Shown: positions 33,216-43,670, numbered from the stretch's first letter. The stretch: DNA of 64,000 nt from Linum tenue (GCA_946122785.1 CAMGYJ010000011.1:9734001-9798000), one strand, 5' to 3'. Notes: generated by a model not told the origin, from the letters alone. A program made the numbers and translations.

Positions 33216-35652
33216 GGTTGCCATTGGGGCTGATAATTACTATTCCTGACCCGACGCCTATTCGACTTGACGCCCCGTCCACTTGAACTTGCCTTGTCTC
33301 CTCGTCGACTCCTCCCGCCTCCACTATTCCTTCAGCCACAAAATCAGCAAGCACCTGAGCTTTGATGGTAGGTCGAGGTGCATACCGAATATCGAACTCA
33401 CTCAGCTGTACGACCCATTTAACAAGGAGCCCAGCCACATCCATGGAGCCTAGGGTAGACTTGAGCGGTAGGTTAGTGAGTACAACAACGACATGCGCCT
33501 GGAAATACGGGCGTAATTTTGTAGCGGCGGTCACGACCGCCAATGCGGCCTTTTCAATTGGCGCATAACGCTTTTCATGGATGCCCATTGTTTTGCTTAC
33601 GTAGTAGACTGGCCTCTCTTCTCCTGAAGGCGCCTCCTTCGATACAAGCACTGCGCTAACCGCCGTTTCCGAGACCCCGATGTATAAGTACAATACCTCC
33701 CCGGCTTTGGGTGCTGTCATCACCGTGGGTGCTGCTAAAAGGCGCTTCAGCTCCTCAAATGCTTCGTTGCACGCGTCATCCCATTGGAAGGGGATTTCCT
33801 TCTTGAGCACCCTGAAGAAGGGGGCCGCCTTTTCAGCTGATCTTGGTATGAAACGCCCTAGCGCCGCAAGCCTTCCCACCAGACCCTGTACTTCCTTGGG
33901 CGTCTTCGGTGGTGCAAGCTTGATGATGGCCTCCACTTGCTTTGGATTGGCCTCAATCCCTCTCTTGGTGATCATGAAGCCCAGAAATTTGCCCGCTTCC
34001 GCTCCAAAAATGCACTTGAGGGGGTTGAGCCTAAGGTTGTGAAGGCGCATGGTTTCGAACGTCTCCCTCAAATCACATAGGTGATCCTCCTGCCTACGGC
34101 TCTTGACTATCAAGTCGTCCACATATGCCTCCACATTCCGCCCGATTTGCCGTCGGAAGACTGTATTTACCATACGTTGATACGTGGCGCCTGCGTTCTT
34201 TAGTCCAAATGCCATGACCCTATAGCAAAAGTTCCCAAAGGGCGTCATGAATGCCGTCTTCAAGCGATCCTCCTCGGCCATGGGGATCTGATGGTACCCC
34301 GAAAACATGTCAAGAAAGCTAAGCATATCATGATAGGCGGTTGCATCCACCAGCAGATCAATGTGGGGCATCGGATATGCATCCGTCGGACACGCCCTGT
34401 TGAGACTTTTGAAATCAACGCACATTCTCCAGTCCCCCATAGGCTTCGGGACAAACACCACATTGGACAGCCACGTCACGTAGGCTGCTTCTTCCACAAA
34501 ACCAGCGTCAAGGAGCTTATCCACCTCCACCCTGAGCATAGCCTCCTTCTCTTGCGATAGATTCCTCCTCTTTTGCTGAACAGGCTTCCTTCCCTCCTCT
34601 ACAGCCAATTTATGCACAGCCGTCTCGGGTGCCACCCCGGGCATTTCCTTAGCACTCCATGCGAACAACTCCGCAAACTCTCTCAACAAATCGACCAACT
34701 TCTCAACCATTTCGGGAGGCGCCTGAACTGAAATCCTTACTTGCCTTTCTGGTCTGCCTTCATCTAGGGGAACTCTCAACTCCTCATCAGCCGCCTCAGC
34801 CCTAGGCGCCTCCTCGGTGGTAACCATATTCACCCTTTGGTTTTTTCTTGGCCGCACGTTTTTCAGCTGAGCATAAATCGGGGCGCCTCTACCTCGTGCG
34901 ACGCCTACCCCCTGCGGCGCTATGAACTTCAACATTTGATGGCAAGTAGACGCTACTCCATTGAACAAGGCTAAAAGGGGCCTGCCGAGTATCGCGTTAT
35001 AGGGCGACGGGCAATCCACAATCCCGAAATCAATAGCGTGTGTGACCCTCTGTTCTTCGTCGCCCAGGGTTACGGGGAGGCGCACACGCCCTATGACCTT
35101 TGCAGGCGCCCTGGAGAAACCTACTAACACCGAATCCGACGGTCGTATCAAGTCAGGAGACAGGTGCATGCGTGCTACAGTGTCTTTGAACAACACATCC
35201 ATGGAACTCCCCGTATCTACGAGTATCCTCTTCACCGTGCACCCAGCTACTATCCCTTGAATCTCCAGCGCCTCTAGGGAGGGTATCCCGTAGGCTTCGT
35301 CAGGCACCTGATTGAAGCTGATGCACACCCCTTCTTGCCTATCTACTGACGCTACTCTCAGGCGCCTGCTAGCTTCCAACTTATCCCTCAAGTCCATCGT
35401 GCTCGTGATCGCTTCTACCGTAAGTCTCACCTTCTTTGGCGCCTTCTCTTGATCAAGCTCAAACGGAGGCGGGGGCAAATCTCCCCTAGGTTCCGCCCGG
35501 GTTACATACGCTCGGTGTACCCTTTCTTCCGGCTTTTTAACAAACTCATTGAGCATGCCCCTATCCACCAAACCCTGCAACTCAGTCTTCAGTTGGTAAC
35601 AATCAACCGTATTATGCCCCCGCTCCCTATGGAAGTCGCAATATCGGTCCAA
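33154..35652 (-). CDS. Tat-like Gypsy pol: protease, reverse transcriptase, RNase H; no integrase
   Basis: An open frame of 832 residues. It starts with a knuckle-like block (YCDFHRERGHNTVDC), then the protease with LVDTGSSMDVLF and ILGRPLL. The RT follows with WRMCVDFKSLN, FSGYHQIPM and the YVDD active site (about 34130-34119). RNase H comes next, then the beginning of the second, archaeal-type RNase H (VQVDGASSRIGVGSGIVI) that marks the Tat lineage. The frame then runs into sequence antisense to the accessory gene and stops. Integrase is entirely missing, so the element depended on a helper. The frame is shared with gag through a single TAG. Confidence 0.88.
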   Translation of the reverse strand: MDRYCDFHRERGHNTVDCYQLKTELQGLVDRGMLNEFVKKPEERVHRAYVTRAEPRGDLPPPPFELDQEKAPKKVRLTVEAITSTMDLRDKLEASRRLRVASVDRQEGVCISFNQVPDEAYGIPSLEALEIQGIVAGCTVKRILVDTGSSMDVLFKDTVARMHLSPDLIRPSDSVLVGFSRAPAKVIGRVRLPVTLGDEEQRVTHAIDFGIVDCPSPYNAILGRPLLALFNGVASTCHQMLKFIAPQGVGVARGRGAPIYAQLKNVRPRKNQRVNMVTTEEAPRAEAADEELRVPLDEGRPERQVRISVQAPPEMVEKLVDLLREFAELFAWSAKEMPGVAPETAVHKLAVEEGRKPVQQKRRNLSQEKEAMLRVEVDKLLDAGFVEEAAYVTWLSNVVFVPKPMGDWRMCVDFKSLNRACPTDAYPMPHIDLLVDATAYHDMLSFLDMFSGYHQIPMAEEDRLKTAFMTPFGNFCYRVMAFGLKNAGATYQRMVNTVFRRQIGRNVEAYVDDLIVKSRRQEDHLCDLRETFETMRLHNLRLNPLKCIFGAEAGKFLGFMITKRGIEANPKQVEAIIKLAPPKTPKEVQGLVGRLAALGRFIPRSAEKAAPFFRVLKKEIPFQWDDACNEAFEELKRLLAAPTVMTAPKAGEVLYLYIGVSETAVSAVLVSKEAPSGEERPVYYVSKTMGIHEKRYAPIEKAALAVVTAATKLRPYFQAHVVVVLTNLPLKSTLGSMDVAGLLVKWVVQLSEFDIRYAPRPTIKAQVLADFVAEGIVEAGGVDEETRQVQVDGASSRIGVGSGIVIISPNGNQLSRDGLATSSCPSSELAKC

Positions 35653-35655
35653 ATT

Positions 35656-36873
35656 CTACGGATTAGGTTGTCCCCTCATTGGCCCTGGCCATCTCACGTG
35701 GTACCCCTTATCCTTCACATATTGCAAGACATTCTTCGGCGAGTCACTGAGCTCCGTGAATTGGTTTGCTCTAGGCGTCAGGCGTCCCTGATCATTCCTC
35801 CTTGATCCGAACGATGTTCCTCCAAAAACAGGCCTGGGCTCAGGCGCCTGCCTCCGCGCTCCATCTCTTTCTTCACCCTTCGGGCGGCGCCTATCAGCAC
35901 GTTTTGCCGCCAGCGTCTCCTCCAAAACTATAACCTTTTGCACCCTACGATCCAAATCCTCCATAGACACCACATCTCGCTTGGAAAGCGCCCGACAAAG
36001 CTCTTCACTCGTAGTACATTCCTCCAGGAGGACCCCCAGCACCGGGGGGTGCACATCTCTCACCGCCATCGCCACGGGTATCCACCGCTCGTAGAACTCT
36101 CTCAGGGTTTCCCCCTCCTTCTGTTTAATCTTGAATAGGGCGCCTACGGTCAGTGTGCGCCTCTTCCTACTCGCGAATCTGGCTAGAAACATCGCTGCGA
36201 ATTGCTCAAAGCACTCTATGCGCCCTTTCTCTATCTGATGGTACCAATCTAGGAACACGCCGGCGAAGGTCGACGGAAACACCTTACACAAGGTCGCGTC
36301 CGTACTGTTATACAACTGCATTTTGGTGAAGTAGCTGTGTAGGTGATCATCCGGATCCGTCGTACCATCGTAGGTGGGAAGTGGTGGAATGTTGGTACTG
36401 GCGGGCTCGGCGAGCACACTCCTAGCCAACGGCTGCCTCACCACGAACTGTCGAGGTGGGCGCCCTTGCATCCAAACGTTCCTCTCCCCCTCCGAATCAC
36501 CATAGTCAGCCAAGCGCCTCATGCTTGCCAGGCGCCTCAATGAGCTGGACTCCCCATCGGCCTCCATCGTCCGTTCCCTTTTCCTAGTCGTTGGACTAGG
36601 CGCTCCTTCCTTCAACATCTCCACCTCTTTCCGTAGCATCCCAATAGCCTCATCTTGGTCAGCTATGATCTTGAACAACTCCTTCTTGGTGATTGAGGCT
36701 TCGTCCGAACTCAGGCGCTGGTCTTCGCTTCCTTCACCCTCGTCCCTACTAGGCGTTCGCTCTCCTACTTCCTGAGAAGCCTCCCCCATAACATGTTCCT
36801 CGACTTCACTCCCCCCTTCTTCCATTGAAATTAAGGCGCCCCTTTTAATCAAGCTGCTAACTGGTTGTCTCAA
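35656..36873 (-). CDS. Tat-like Gypsy gag
   Basis: 405 residues, open from ATG 36873, shortly after the PBS, to TAG at 35656-35658. It holds an acidic N-terminal region, a coiled coil (ITKKELFKIIADQDEAIGML), and the Retrotrans_gag core with FPSTFAGVFLDWYHQIEKG and FYERWIPVAMAV. The C-terminus is Arg-rich. It is followed in the same frame by pol; the single stop between them could be a mutation or a readthrough site. Confidence 0.88.
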   Translation of the reverse strand: MRQPVSSLIKRGALISMEEGGSEVEEHVMGEASQEVGERTPSRDEGEGSEDQRLSSDEASITKKELFKIIADQDEAIGMLRKEVEMLKEGAPSPTTRKRERTMEADGESSSLRRLASMRRLADYGDSEGERNVWMQGRPPRQFVVRQPLARSVLAEPASTNIPPLPTYDGTTDPDDHLHSYFTKMQLYNSTDATLCKVFPSTFAGVFLDWYHQIEKGRIECFEQFAAMFLARFASRKRRTLTVGALFKIKQKEGETLREFYERWIPVAMAVRDVHPPVLGVLLEECTTSEELCRALSKRDVVSMEDLDRRVQKVIVLEETLAAKRADRRRPKGEERDGARRQAPEPRPVFGGTSFGSRRNDQGRLTPRANQFTELSDSPKNVLQYVKDKGYHVRWPGPMRGQPNP

Positions 36874-36885
36874 TTCCTACGCGCC

Positions 36886-36904
36886 GTTCCCACAGACGCA
36901 CCAA
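36886..36904 (-). promoter_or_regulatory. Primer-binding site of element D
   Basis: The minus strand reads TGGTGCGTCTGTGGGAAC just inside the 5' LTR. It resembles the TGGCGCCGTCTGTGGGAA-type site of Tat/Retand elements, with CC changed to a single base, so it is slightly altered. Confidence 0.7.
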
Positions 36905-36906
36905 TT

Positions 36907-37487
36907 GTTGAAGCCCCTTTGATTCACCCACTCCTATTCCATACTCCTGCTTTCTCGGACCTTCCTGCACACACAGAGGTGGGCCTTGTGGCCCGTTAGT
37001 CCTCCAACGCTCAAGTCAGTTTCTTTCTTAGAGAGAGAAGTATTTTGCTAATAGAAATCTTTTTAGTGAGAGAAGCTAACCTCCTTCAATGCTTACCAAC
37101 CTCGCTATTTATAACTGTTCATCACTCACCTGGCTCTTTTCGTACGGACCTCCATGTCACCGTCAGGTTTACTAAAAGTGTGATTCGAGGCGCCCGTCTT
37201 GGCGCCCTATAATGCCATACGCCCATCAGGCACCTAATACGCATTTTGCTCACGTCCTCGCTTCATCAGTCATCCAAACCGAAGCGCCCTTCCTTGCATA
37301 CGCCGCCTCTTCTTAGGTTATATGGACCATAGCCCTCCTGTTGGGCCCAACCATTCATTGGGGCTTGCCTTGCTTCAAACACCCCCGACTGGGCCCGACC
37401 ATATGTTAGGGCCTGCTCTGATCGGAACAGCCCCAATCAGGGCCAGATCATACATCAGGGCTTGCTCCGTCCTGAACACCCCCAACA
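36907..37487 (-). repeat. Right (5') LTR of element D
   Basis: 581 bp; by eye about 12 differences, mostly transitions, and one length difference from the left LTR. Confidence 0.93.
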
Positions 37488-37749
37488 GTAAGAGTATTTC
37501 TTTAGAATTTGAAGTTGATTTTCCTATTGCCACTTCTCGTTGTTTTATATCCACTATAATCTTAGTAATAGTATCCTTAGCTAGTTCTAAATATGAATAT
37601 ATATCTTTTTGTTTTTCATTACATTGATATTCTAGTATTGTTCTTAGTTGTTTATCATTGCTTTCTAGTATATTTATTATTTTTTCTTGATATTCATTCA
37701 TTGTTTTCCCCAATTTTTCTAGTTTTATTGAAATGTTTTCAGTAGCCAT
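37488..37749 (-). pseudogene. Coiled-coil (VAP-like) ORF of the caulimovirid, N-terminal part
   Basis: The ORF starts ATG at 37749 and reads 85 or more residues with heptad-like spacing of Leu and Ile (MATENISIKLEKLGKTMNEY). It is cut by element D at 37488. Size (about 150 residues with the other half), coiled coil and place just before the coat protein fit the virion-associated protein of caulimoviruses. Identity is by position and character, not by clear sequence motif. Confidence 0.5.
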
Positions 37750-37930
37750 TTTACTAATTTTGTTCTTATAAAGTGGATTTCTGAATTTATGATGATATCT
37801 ATTGAATTAATATTATTTTGGGTGCTTTTAAAAGTGCACTTTTCAATTTATCTTTTAGAGTCAATAACTCACCATTCATTATCTCATCTCTCTTTCTCAT
37901 CTCATTTTATCATCTCTTCTATACAATTTT

Positions 37931-38820
37931 TAAATATTTTCCATTAGATGTTCCAAGCACCTAACGTGACAAGGAAACTTTTCCTTAACTAATTTGTGCT
38001 TCATGGATGACTGACTTACTTTTACCGATGGTTCGAATTTCGAAGTCCAATGTGTCCAAATAGTCCTTGATAGGTTTAGCAGATTGTCTACCTTTTTAGA
38101 TTATATTTCAGGCAAATACGAAACATACTATGAAGGTTTCGCTAACGATGGAGCTTAAACTATGGGAGCTTAAGTGCGATGTCTAGGCATATGCCTTATG
38201 GCAATTGGGAACTTGTCAATTATGATGGCCTATAAGCATGCGATAGACAAAATCACTACTACCATTCGTGTGAAGGCAAAAGTATTAAGCTACGTTAGTA
38301 GAACAGAGTTGGTTGTCTCTGTTTTGTTTCGTCTTCCACAATTTTGGATAATTTTGAGTCACATATGTTGGGAAAGATGCAAAAGAGTGCATGCTTGTTC
38401 CATTGATGAAGTCACTTAATTCATCGGAAACACCTTTACTGGTTGTAGAGAGTTAGTGTTCTACTAACCAATAGATCTTATGTAGAAAAAATGTGGTTCT
38501 CTCTCTGTTCTTTCCTTTATATTCCATAAAAAAGAAAGATAGTTTCATTACATAAAAATAAATAAAAATGAAGATGAAATAACTCTTCCTCGTTTAGTTG
38601 ATGAATATAGGGTTGTCCCTCTGGGTAGAGGGTAATGCAGAAACTCAAAAGTCACAACTCACTAGTTATGATAACTGCAGATAGGGATAAATGAAGGGAA
38701 TGGTGGAGGATCATCAGATTTACTCAAAGTAGTAAAAGGCAAAGGTTCGTGCTTTTCGCTCCATTCTTCCCTCTGCCACTTTCGTCAGAATCCTGAAAGA
38801 AAGAGCAAATAATGGGTATG
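37931..38820. other. No gene recognised
   Basis: About 890 bp between the caulimovirid and the TR-GAG-like Copia. A frame of 81 residues (38174-38419, plus strand) has no recognisable domain and may be chance. The rest is AT-rich. Confidence 0.4.
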
Positions 38821-38825
38821 GAAGC

Positions 38826-39196
38826 TCTTAGAATATAACTTGAATTTGATTTGGGTTTGTTTTGTGTTTTAGGCCTATTCTGTTTGGGTTTGGGATTGGG
38901 TTTTGTTTTGACCTTTTCCTTGTATGTTTGGCAAAAAGTGTTTGGTTTTCTGTTTGGGATTAGGAGAAGAGTTCTATAAATACTCTTTATTACCCTAGTT
39001 TGTAGTAAGGTCAGTCAGGTTAGTTTGTTTGGTTTGTCCATTTGGAATTTGGTCTGTAATCTGTACTCCCCTCAAATTAGTGAAATTTGTCCCCCTGCCC
39101 GTGGATTAGCTAGCACACATTGTGTTAGTGAACCACGTTAAATTTGTGTCCGTCGTGTTGGTTTGGATTATCGATTGTCACGCTTCTGTTCTGAAA
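38826..39196 (+). repeat. LTR1 of the TR-GAG-like element
   Basis: 371 bp; begins TCTTAGAATATAAC where LTR2 and LTR3 have TGTTAGAATATGAC, so its terminal TG is mutated. It ends CTGAAA where the others have CTGACA. The PBS TGGTATCAGAGCC follows at 39199-39211. Confidence 0.9.
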
Positions 39197-39292
39197 AGTG
39201 GTATCAGAGCCTTTGGTTGCGGTTTTGGGAATTTGGTGCTGGACTGAAGTTTTGCTTTGTGGAGTTTGATTGGAGTTTGTTTGATAGTAAGA

Positions 39293-40555
39293 ATGGCTGC
39301 TATAAGTATGAAGATTGATAAGTTTACCGGAAGAAACAGTTTCAGTTTGTGGCAGATCAAGATGCAAGCACTGTTGAAACAACAAGGTTTGTGGGCTCCA
39401 TTGTCTGGAAAATCAAAGAAGGATAGTATAGATAAAGAAGAGTGGATTACTTTGGAGGAGAAAGCTCACTCTAACAATCTTGCTTTGTTTGGCTGATGAC
39501 ATCATCACTGAGGTTGCTACTGAGAAGACTGCTGCGGGCTTGTGGTTGAAGCTTGAAAGTCTATACATGACAAAGTCTTTAACCAACAAGTTGCATATGA
39601 AGCAACATTTGTTCAGTTTGCGTATGGAGGAAGGTATGTCTCTCAGGAATCATCTAAATCAACTCAATAACATCTTGCCAGATCTGCGGAATATTGATGT
39701 TAAAATAGATGATGAGGATGCTGTCTTAATTCTGTTAGTATCTTTGCCATAGTCATATGAGAATTTTGTGGATTCTTTTATTGCTGGGAAAGATAGTTTG
39801 TCTTTGGAAGATGTTAGATCTGCTCTACATACTAGAGAGGTTCGACATAAGGCGTCTGGTTCTGGTTAGGAAAATCAGGCATCTTGGTTGGCTGCTACGA
39901 GTAGTAGAAGACAACAATCTAGTAATAGGAAGGCGAATACAAATTCGATTTCTGCTGGTTTGAAGGATGATATCTGTCATTACTGCAAGGAGAAAGGACA
40001 TTGGAAATTTGATTGTCCTAAACTGAAGAAATATCATGAGAAGAAGGAATCATCTGCTGCTGTGGTGGAAGAAACTAACTCTGATTCTGAAGATGGTTTA
40101 GCCTTAGCAGTGAATGAACAGGTAAATCATCAAGATGTGTGGTTTTAGATACTGTAGCTGATTATCATATGTGTCCAAGCAGGGAGTGTTTTTCAACTTA
40201 TGAGCAGATAGATGGAGGACATGTTTCTATGGCCAATGGTGCTATCTGTAAGATTGTTGGAAGAGGCTCCGTCAGGATGAGGACACATGATGGTTCTGTT
40301 CGCACCTTGAATAATGTTAGGCATATTCCAGAAATGACTAAGAATCTGATATCTTTGAGTCTACTCGACAGCAAGGGTTTCAGCTTCAAAGGTGAAGGTG
40401 GAGTGTTGTCTGTCTACAAGGGTTCTAAGGTGATTTTGCAAGGTGTCAAACGGGGTGCCTTGTATGGTCTACAAGGTTCTGTTTTGACATGTTATGTTGG
40501 TGATAAGTGCACCAAGCTGGTTCTGAATGGCAAGTCTCAATATGAATTGGACTTG
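39293..40555 (+). pseudogene. Gag and protease remnant of TR-GAG unit 1
   Basis: Same protein as in unit 2 but with extra damage: a 1-bp insertion near 39470 (CTAACAATC against CTACAATC), CAG to TAG at 39749-39752, and a stop at 39868-39870. It shares with unit 2 the frameshift at GTGTGGTTTTAG near 40140 and the DTV protease site. Its zinc knuckle is CHYCKEKGHWKFDC. The protease remnant stops at 40556, where element C is inserted. Confidence 0.88.
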
Positions 40556-40556
40556 C

Positions 40557-41893
40557 TGACTCACTCCTACTGTCACCCTAGAAAATGGCCAAGTATAACC
40601 ACTTCCTAAAGCGTAGTATAGCGGGTCGGGTTTTAATGTCAACCCGGGTCCTAGATGTGATGACTACTCGGTGAATTCTTGTTATTTAGCGGTAAACTTT
40701 TAGTGCAACTCAAGCAAGCAAAACACAAAGCAAGTAAACGGTTTGTTGTCAAGTCAAGAGAGATCACCCGGATATGGTTTCCCCCTAGACTGCAGCTAAG
40801 TCGGATTGCAATTTACCAAGTTCAGTTTTCATGAAAGTTATACTGCGGAAGGTTCTCAATTAGCCTGAAGTCTCGACTAAAGGTCTCCAGACCCTCTCAA
40901 TCTGAGTCTCTAGCGGGCGACTAACCTCCACCGGAGTAAATAGATTGAGGCCCTAATGAACCAAACCTCCACTACCGAATTGACTTCGGTACATAATAGC
41001 GAATTGGCTCCTCGACTAAAGTCACCAATTATCCACCTTCGATTAAGGGTACTCTATCAACCTAGGCAGATATTCTCATTCTAGGTTAAAGCAGAAACAA
41101 CAGGAATTTGATCAGGATTCAAGTCATTCAATCATTCAAACCTCAATCGAATATAATCAATTCACAAACACTGTACTTGGGTTCATACAATCAGACCTAG
41201 CATACAAATCTAGGGTTCTCCATACCCAGATGAATGGGGAAACTACTCCATAGAGAAAGAAGCAAAAGCAGATTCAGACACGGAAATCATACTGTGAAGT
41301 TGGATTCCTGCTTCTGGACGTTTAATCGCACTTCTCCAAGCTCAAGACGGGCTCCAATGGTGTTGAAGATCGATCTATGGCGCTTGAGAACTCTGGTTCG
41401 ACGCTTTCTCTCTCTAGGTATCGGTTTCTCTCTCAAAAACTCGGAACCCTTTGAAAATTGGCCTTCTTCCTCTTTTATCAGCTGCCTGGTCGCGATACCC
41501 GGTCAAAATACCCGGTCGGGTATTTTATGGTTCGACCGGGTATTTGAAACGCACCGTTCCACTAAGGGAAAATCCCCGGTCTACCACCAAAATCCCCGAC
41601 CGGGGATTTAAGGCCTTCGCCCGGGCCCCCTTCTGTTTCTCACGGGTGCCAAAACGATAAATACCCGGTCGGGTATTTTGCCATCCGACCGGGTATTTTC
41701 CTCCTGCAGCCCCCTTAGTCCCAACTCGGCTCCTTTCGACCCAGAACTCGTTTCTCCGCCTCGATTCCAACGCCGGGACCTGAAATATGACACAAACACA
41801 CAACCTAGCGTAAAATCGGCTTAAAACACGAGATTCCTCATCACAAACGGCTCCAGAATAGGGGTGAAAATATGTATAATTATCGGTCTATCA
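40557..41893 (-). repeat. Left (3') LTR of element C
   Basis: 1337 bp, TGACTCACTCC to CTATCA. In the middle (41495-41700) it carries an array of CCCGGTC/GACCGGG words, several as near-perfect palindromes of the type AAATACCCGGTCGGGTATTT. Confidence 0.93.
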
Positions 41894-43670
41894 AACTCCC
41901 CCACACTTAACCGTTTGCTTGTCCCCAAGCAAACCAAGTCAGACACTAGGTAAGCTTACATATTTCAATCAACCAACACTGGGGACAAGTCATAAAGGCA
42001 CAAAACACGTGAATCGCACTGGTTTTCAAACATCAATACATGCACAACCTCAATAACAACCTGGACAACCACCACAAAGGACATTCGAGTGCAGCAAATC
42101 GAGTAAAAGAAGAGTCTCCCGTCTGTTCACTAGCCAACCTAGACTTGATTCAACCACTTACTCAAAACAGTCGACTCATGCATCCAACTCAAAACATCAG
42201 AATAGAGACCGCGCAATCTAGGTCCTCACCGGGGTACAAGAGCATATAGAAAATGAAATGGATCACTCTCGACCAGTGGGGTCAGGACAATTTTGATGCG
42301 AAAGATGCGCATGCTATTTCTCTCAATCCCTATCATCTCTTCACCATGATGGCAGCCTCTAAATGCTAGAGTTCACATATGGGGTGTCACCACTAACTAA
42401 TCAGGAGGTCTTAGACACAGGTTCAAATGACTGGCTAGGGTCTTGGACATGGGGAAAAGGCCTTTTAGGTGGTGGAAGTATTCATAGCAAAAGGTTCCAC
42501 ATTTTCCAAACACACAATCACAGTCAAACAACCCGGTATTTTCTTTCTGCTATTCTGCATTACTCAATATCTTAAGAGCACAAGAGCGAAGGAGGCATAA
42601 TCATCAGCATTTCCAAGCCAGACTGCTAAGAAACACTGCTTACTGGGCATTATTCAGATTTTTGGTAGTGGCTCTCTTTTGCTTTCAATTTTTCTTTGTT
42701 TTTCTTTCATTTTTCTTTTCATTTCTTAAGAGAGCCACCACTTCTGCATAAATTTCAAACACCTGCCCAACTTTTAAGCACTACCTCCAACACTCACATA
42801 GACTTTAGCAGAAACAGCAGAGAATATATAAAACCACTCTGTGGAACCTTCTAAAAGATGCAACAAGGGTGATTTTTTCATTATAGACCAAAAGAAAGGA
42901 TAACACACGGCTCAAAGGGGCTGACTAGGGGATATGACACATCAGGACAGTCAGTTTTGGGCGTGGGCTAATCCTATGCCCCCATCATCTTAGCTAGTGA
43001 CAACGTGAATGCTACACATCATGGAAGAGGGATCTATCGCACAAGAAAGAAACGAGCAGGCTCAAATCTCACATGGCTACCTATATGCTCTATCTCACAT
43101 TCTGATACCCTGAACTAGATGCATAAACGACTGTCAAGGACAAGTAATCAGATCAAGTCACAGTTGGCAAGCAAACAGTTGAAAAACTGAACCCCTACAT
43201 CGTTCTACTGCACATCTCAGTCCTCATCATAGGTTGTCCTAGTCGCAAACAAGTTGTCATGCATTAATCCGAAAACCAATCAATTCATCCATCAAAACAC
43301 AGTGCCAATATGATCAAACAGCAGTACTTGGAGCCCTCAAATCGTAAGATTGGACAGTGGACTAGGCTCCAAGCACACAAACAGAGCTAATGCAGTCAAA
43401 AGATAAACACCCCCACACTTAAGATCGACATTGCCCTCAATGGAGAAGAGGGAAGGAAAGGGGAACGATGTTACCGGTATGCACGGACTGCAGAGACTGG
43501 AAATGGACCAGTCGGGAACACAGCACAGCTCAAGGGGAACAGAAGAGCTCAACCAGAATATGTTAGGTCCGATGTCAGCCCAATAAGACATCATCCAGAA
43601 CAAAGAAAAACCAAAACAAAACCAAATCACAATCCGACTCGAAACATAAGAAAGAAAGTCAAACCGTGGT
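41894..43670 (-). other. Non-coding 3' region of element C
   Basis: It starts with the polypurine tract complement (41894-41911). The second polypurine-like tract is at 43410-43423. The conserved motif complement GGGGTTGCCTCCCCACAAGC lies at 43671-43690, right after the coding region in minus orientation. No supported frame in between. Confidence 0.7.

Larger units (their letters stand above)
29488..37487 (-). mobile_element. Element D: Tat-like Gypsy, integrase-less, with antisense gene
   Basis: Exactly 8000 bp, with TGTTG...CAACA LTRs (29488-30069 and 36907-37487) and a perfect GTAAG duplication (29483-29487, 37488-37492) inside the caulimovirid. The minus strand encodes gag and protease-RT-RNase H; the plus strand carries a spliced antisense gene between pol and the 3' LTR, as in Tat-lineage elements. 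The LTRs differ at only about a dozen of 582 positions, so insertion is fairly recent. The integrase is absent. The word GGCGCC is spread over the whole element at unusual density. Confidence 0.92.
22540..37930 (-). mobile_element. Endogenous caulimovirid (pararetrovirus), decayed, split by element D
   Basis: Once element D is removed, about 7.4 kb on the minus strand hold a coiled-coil ORF like the virion-associated protein, a coat protein, a polymerase, a viroplasmin/transactivator-like protein, a promoter region and a 30K-type movement protein, in that order. A tRNA-iMet primer site follows. This gene set and order (circularly permuted) is that of Caulimoviridae with a separate transactivator, such as the caulimovirus, soymovirus or cavemovirus groups. 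Many stops and frameshifts make it inactive. Left and right limits are approximate. Confidence 0.85.

Noticed and set aside
33362..36775. Several plus-strand frames of 60-120 residues
   Set aside because: They are shadows on the opposite strand of the long gag and pol frames of element D.
38174..38419. Plus-strand frame of 81 residues as a gene
   Set aside because: No recognisable domain, no codon signature, no splice or promoter context; kept only as a note.
40136..40150. Programmed -1 frameshift between gag and protease in the TR-GAG
   Set aside because: TGGTTTTAG is not a canonical slippery heptamer and the downstream protease has a dead DTV site; a fixed 1-bp loss is simpler.
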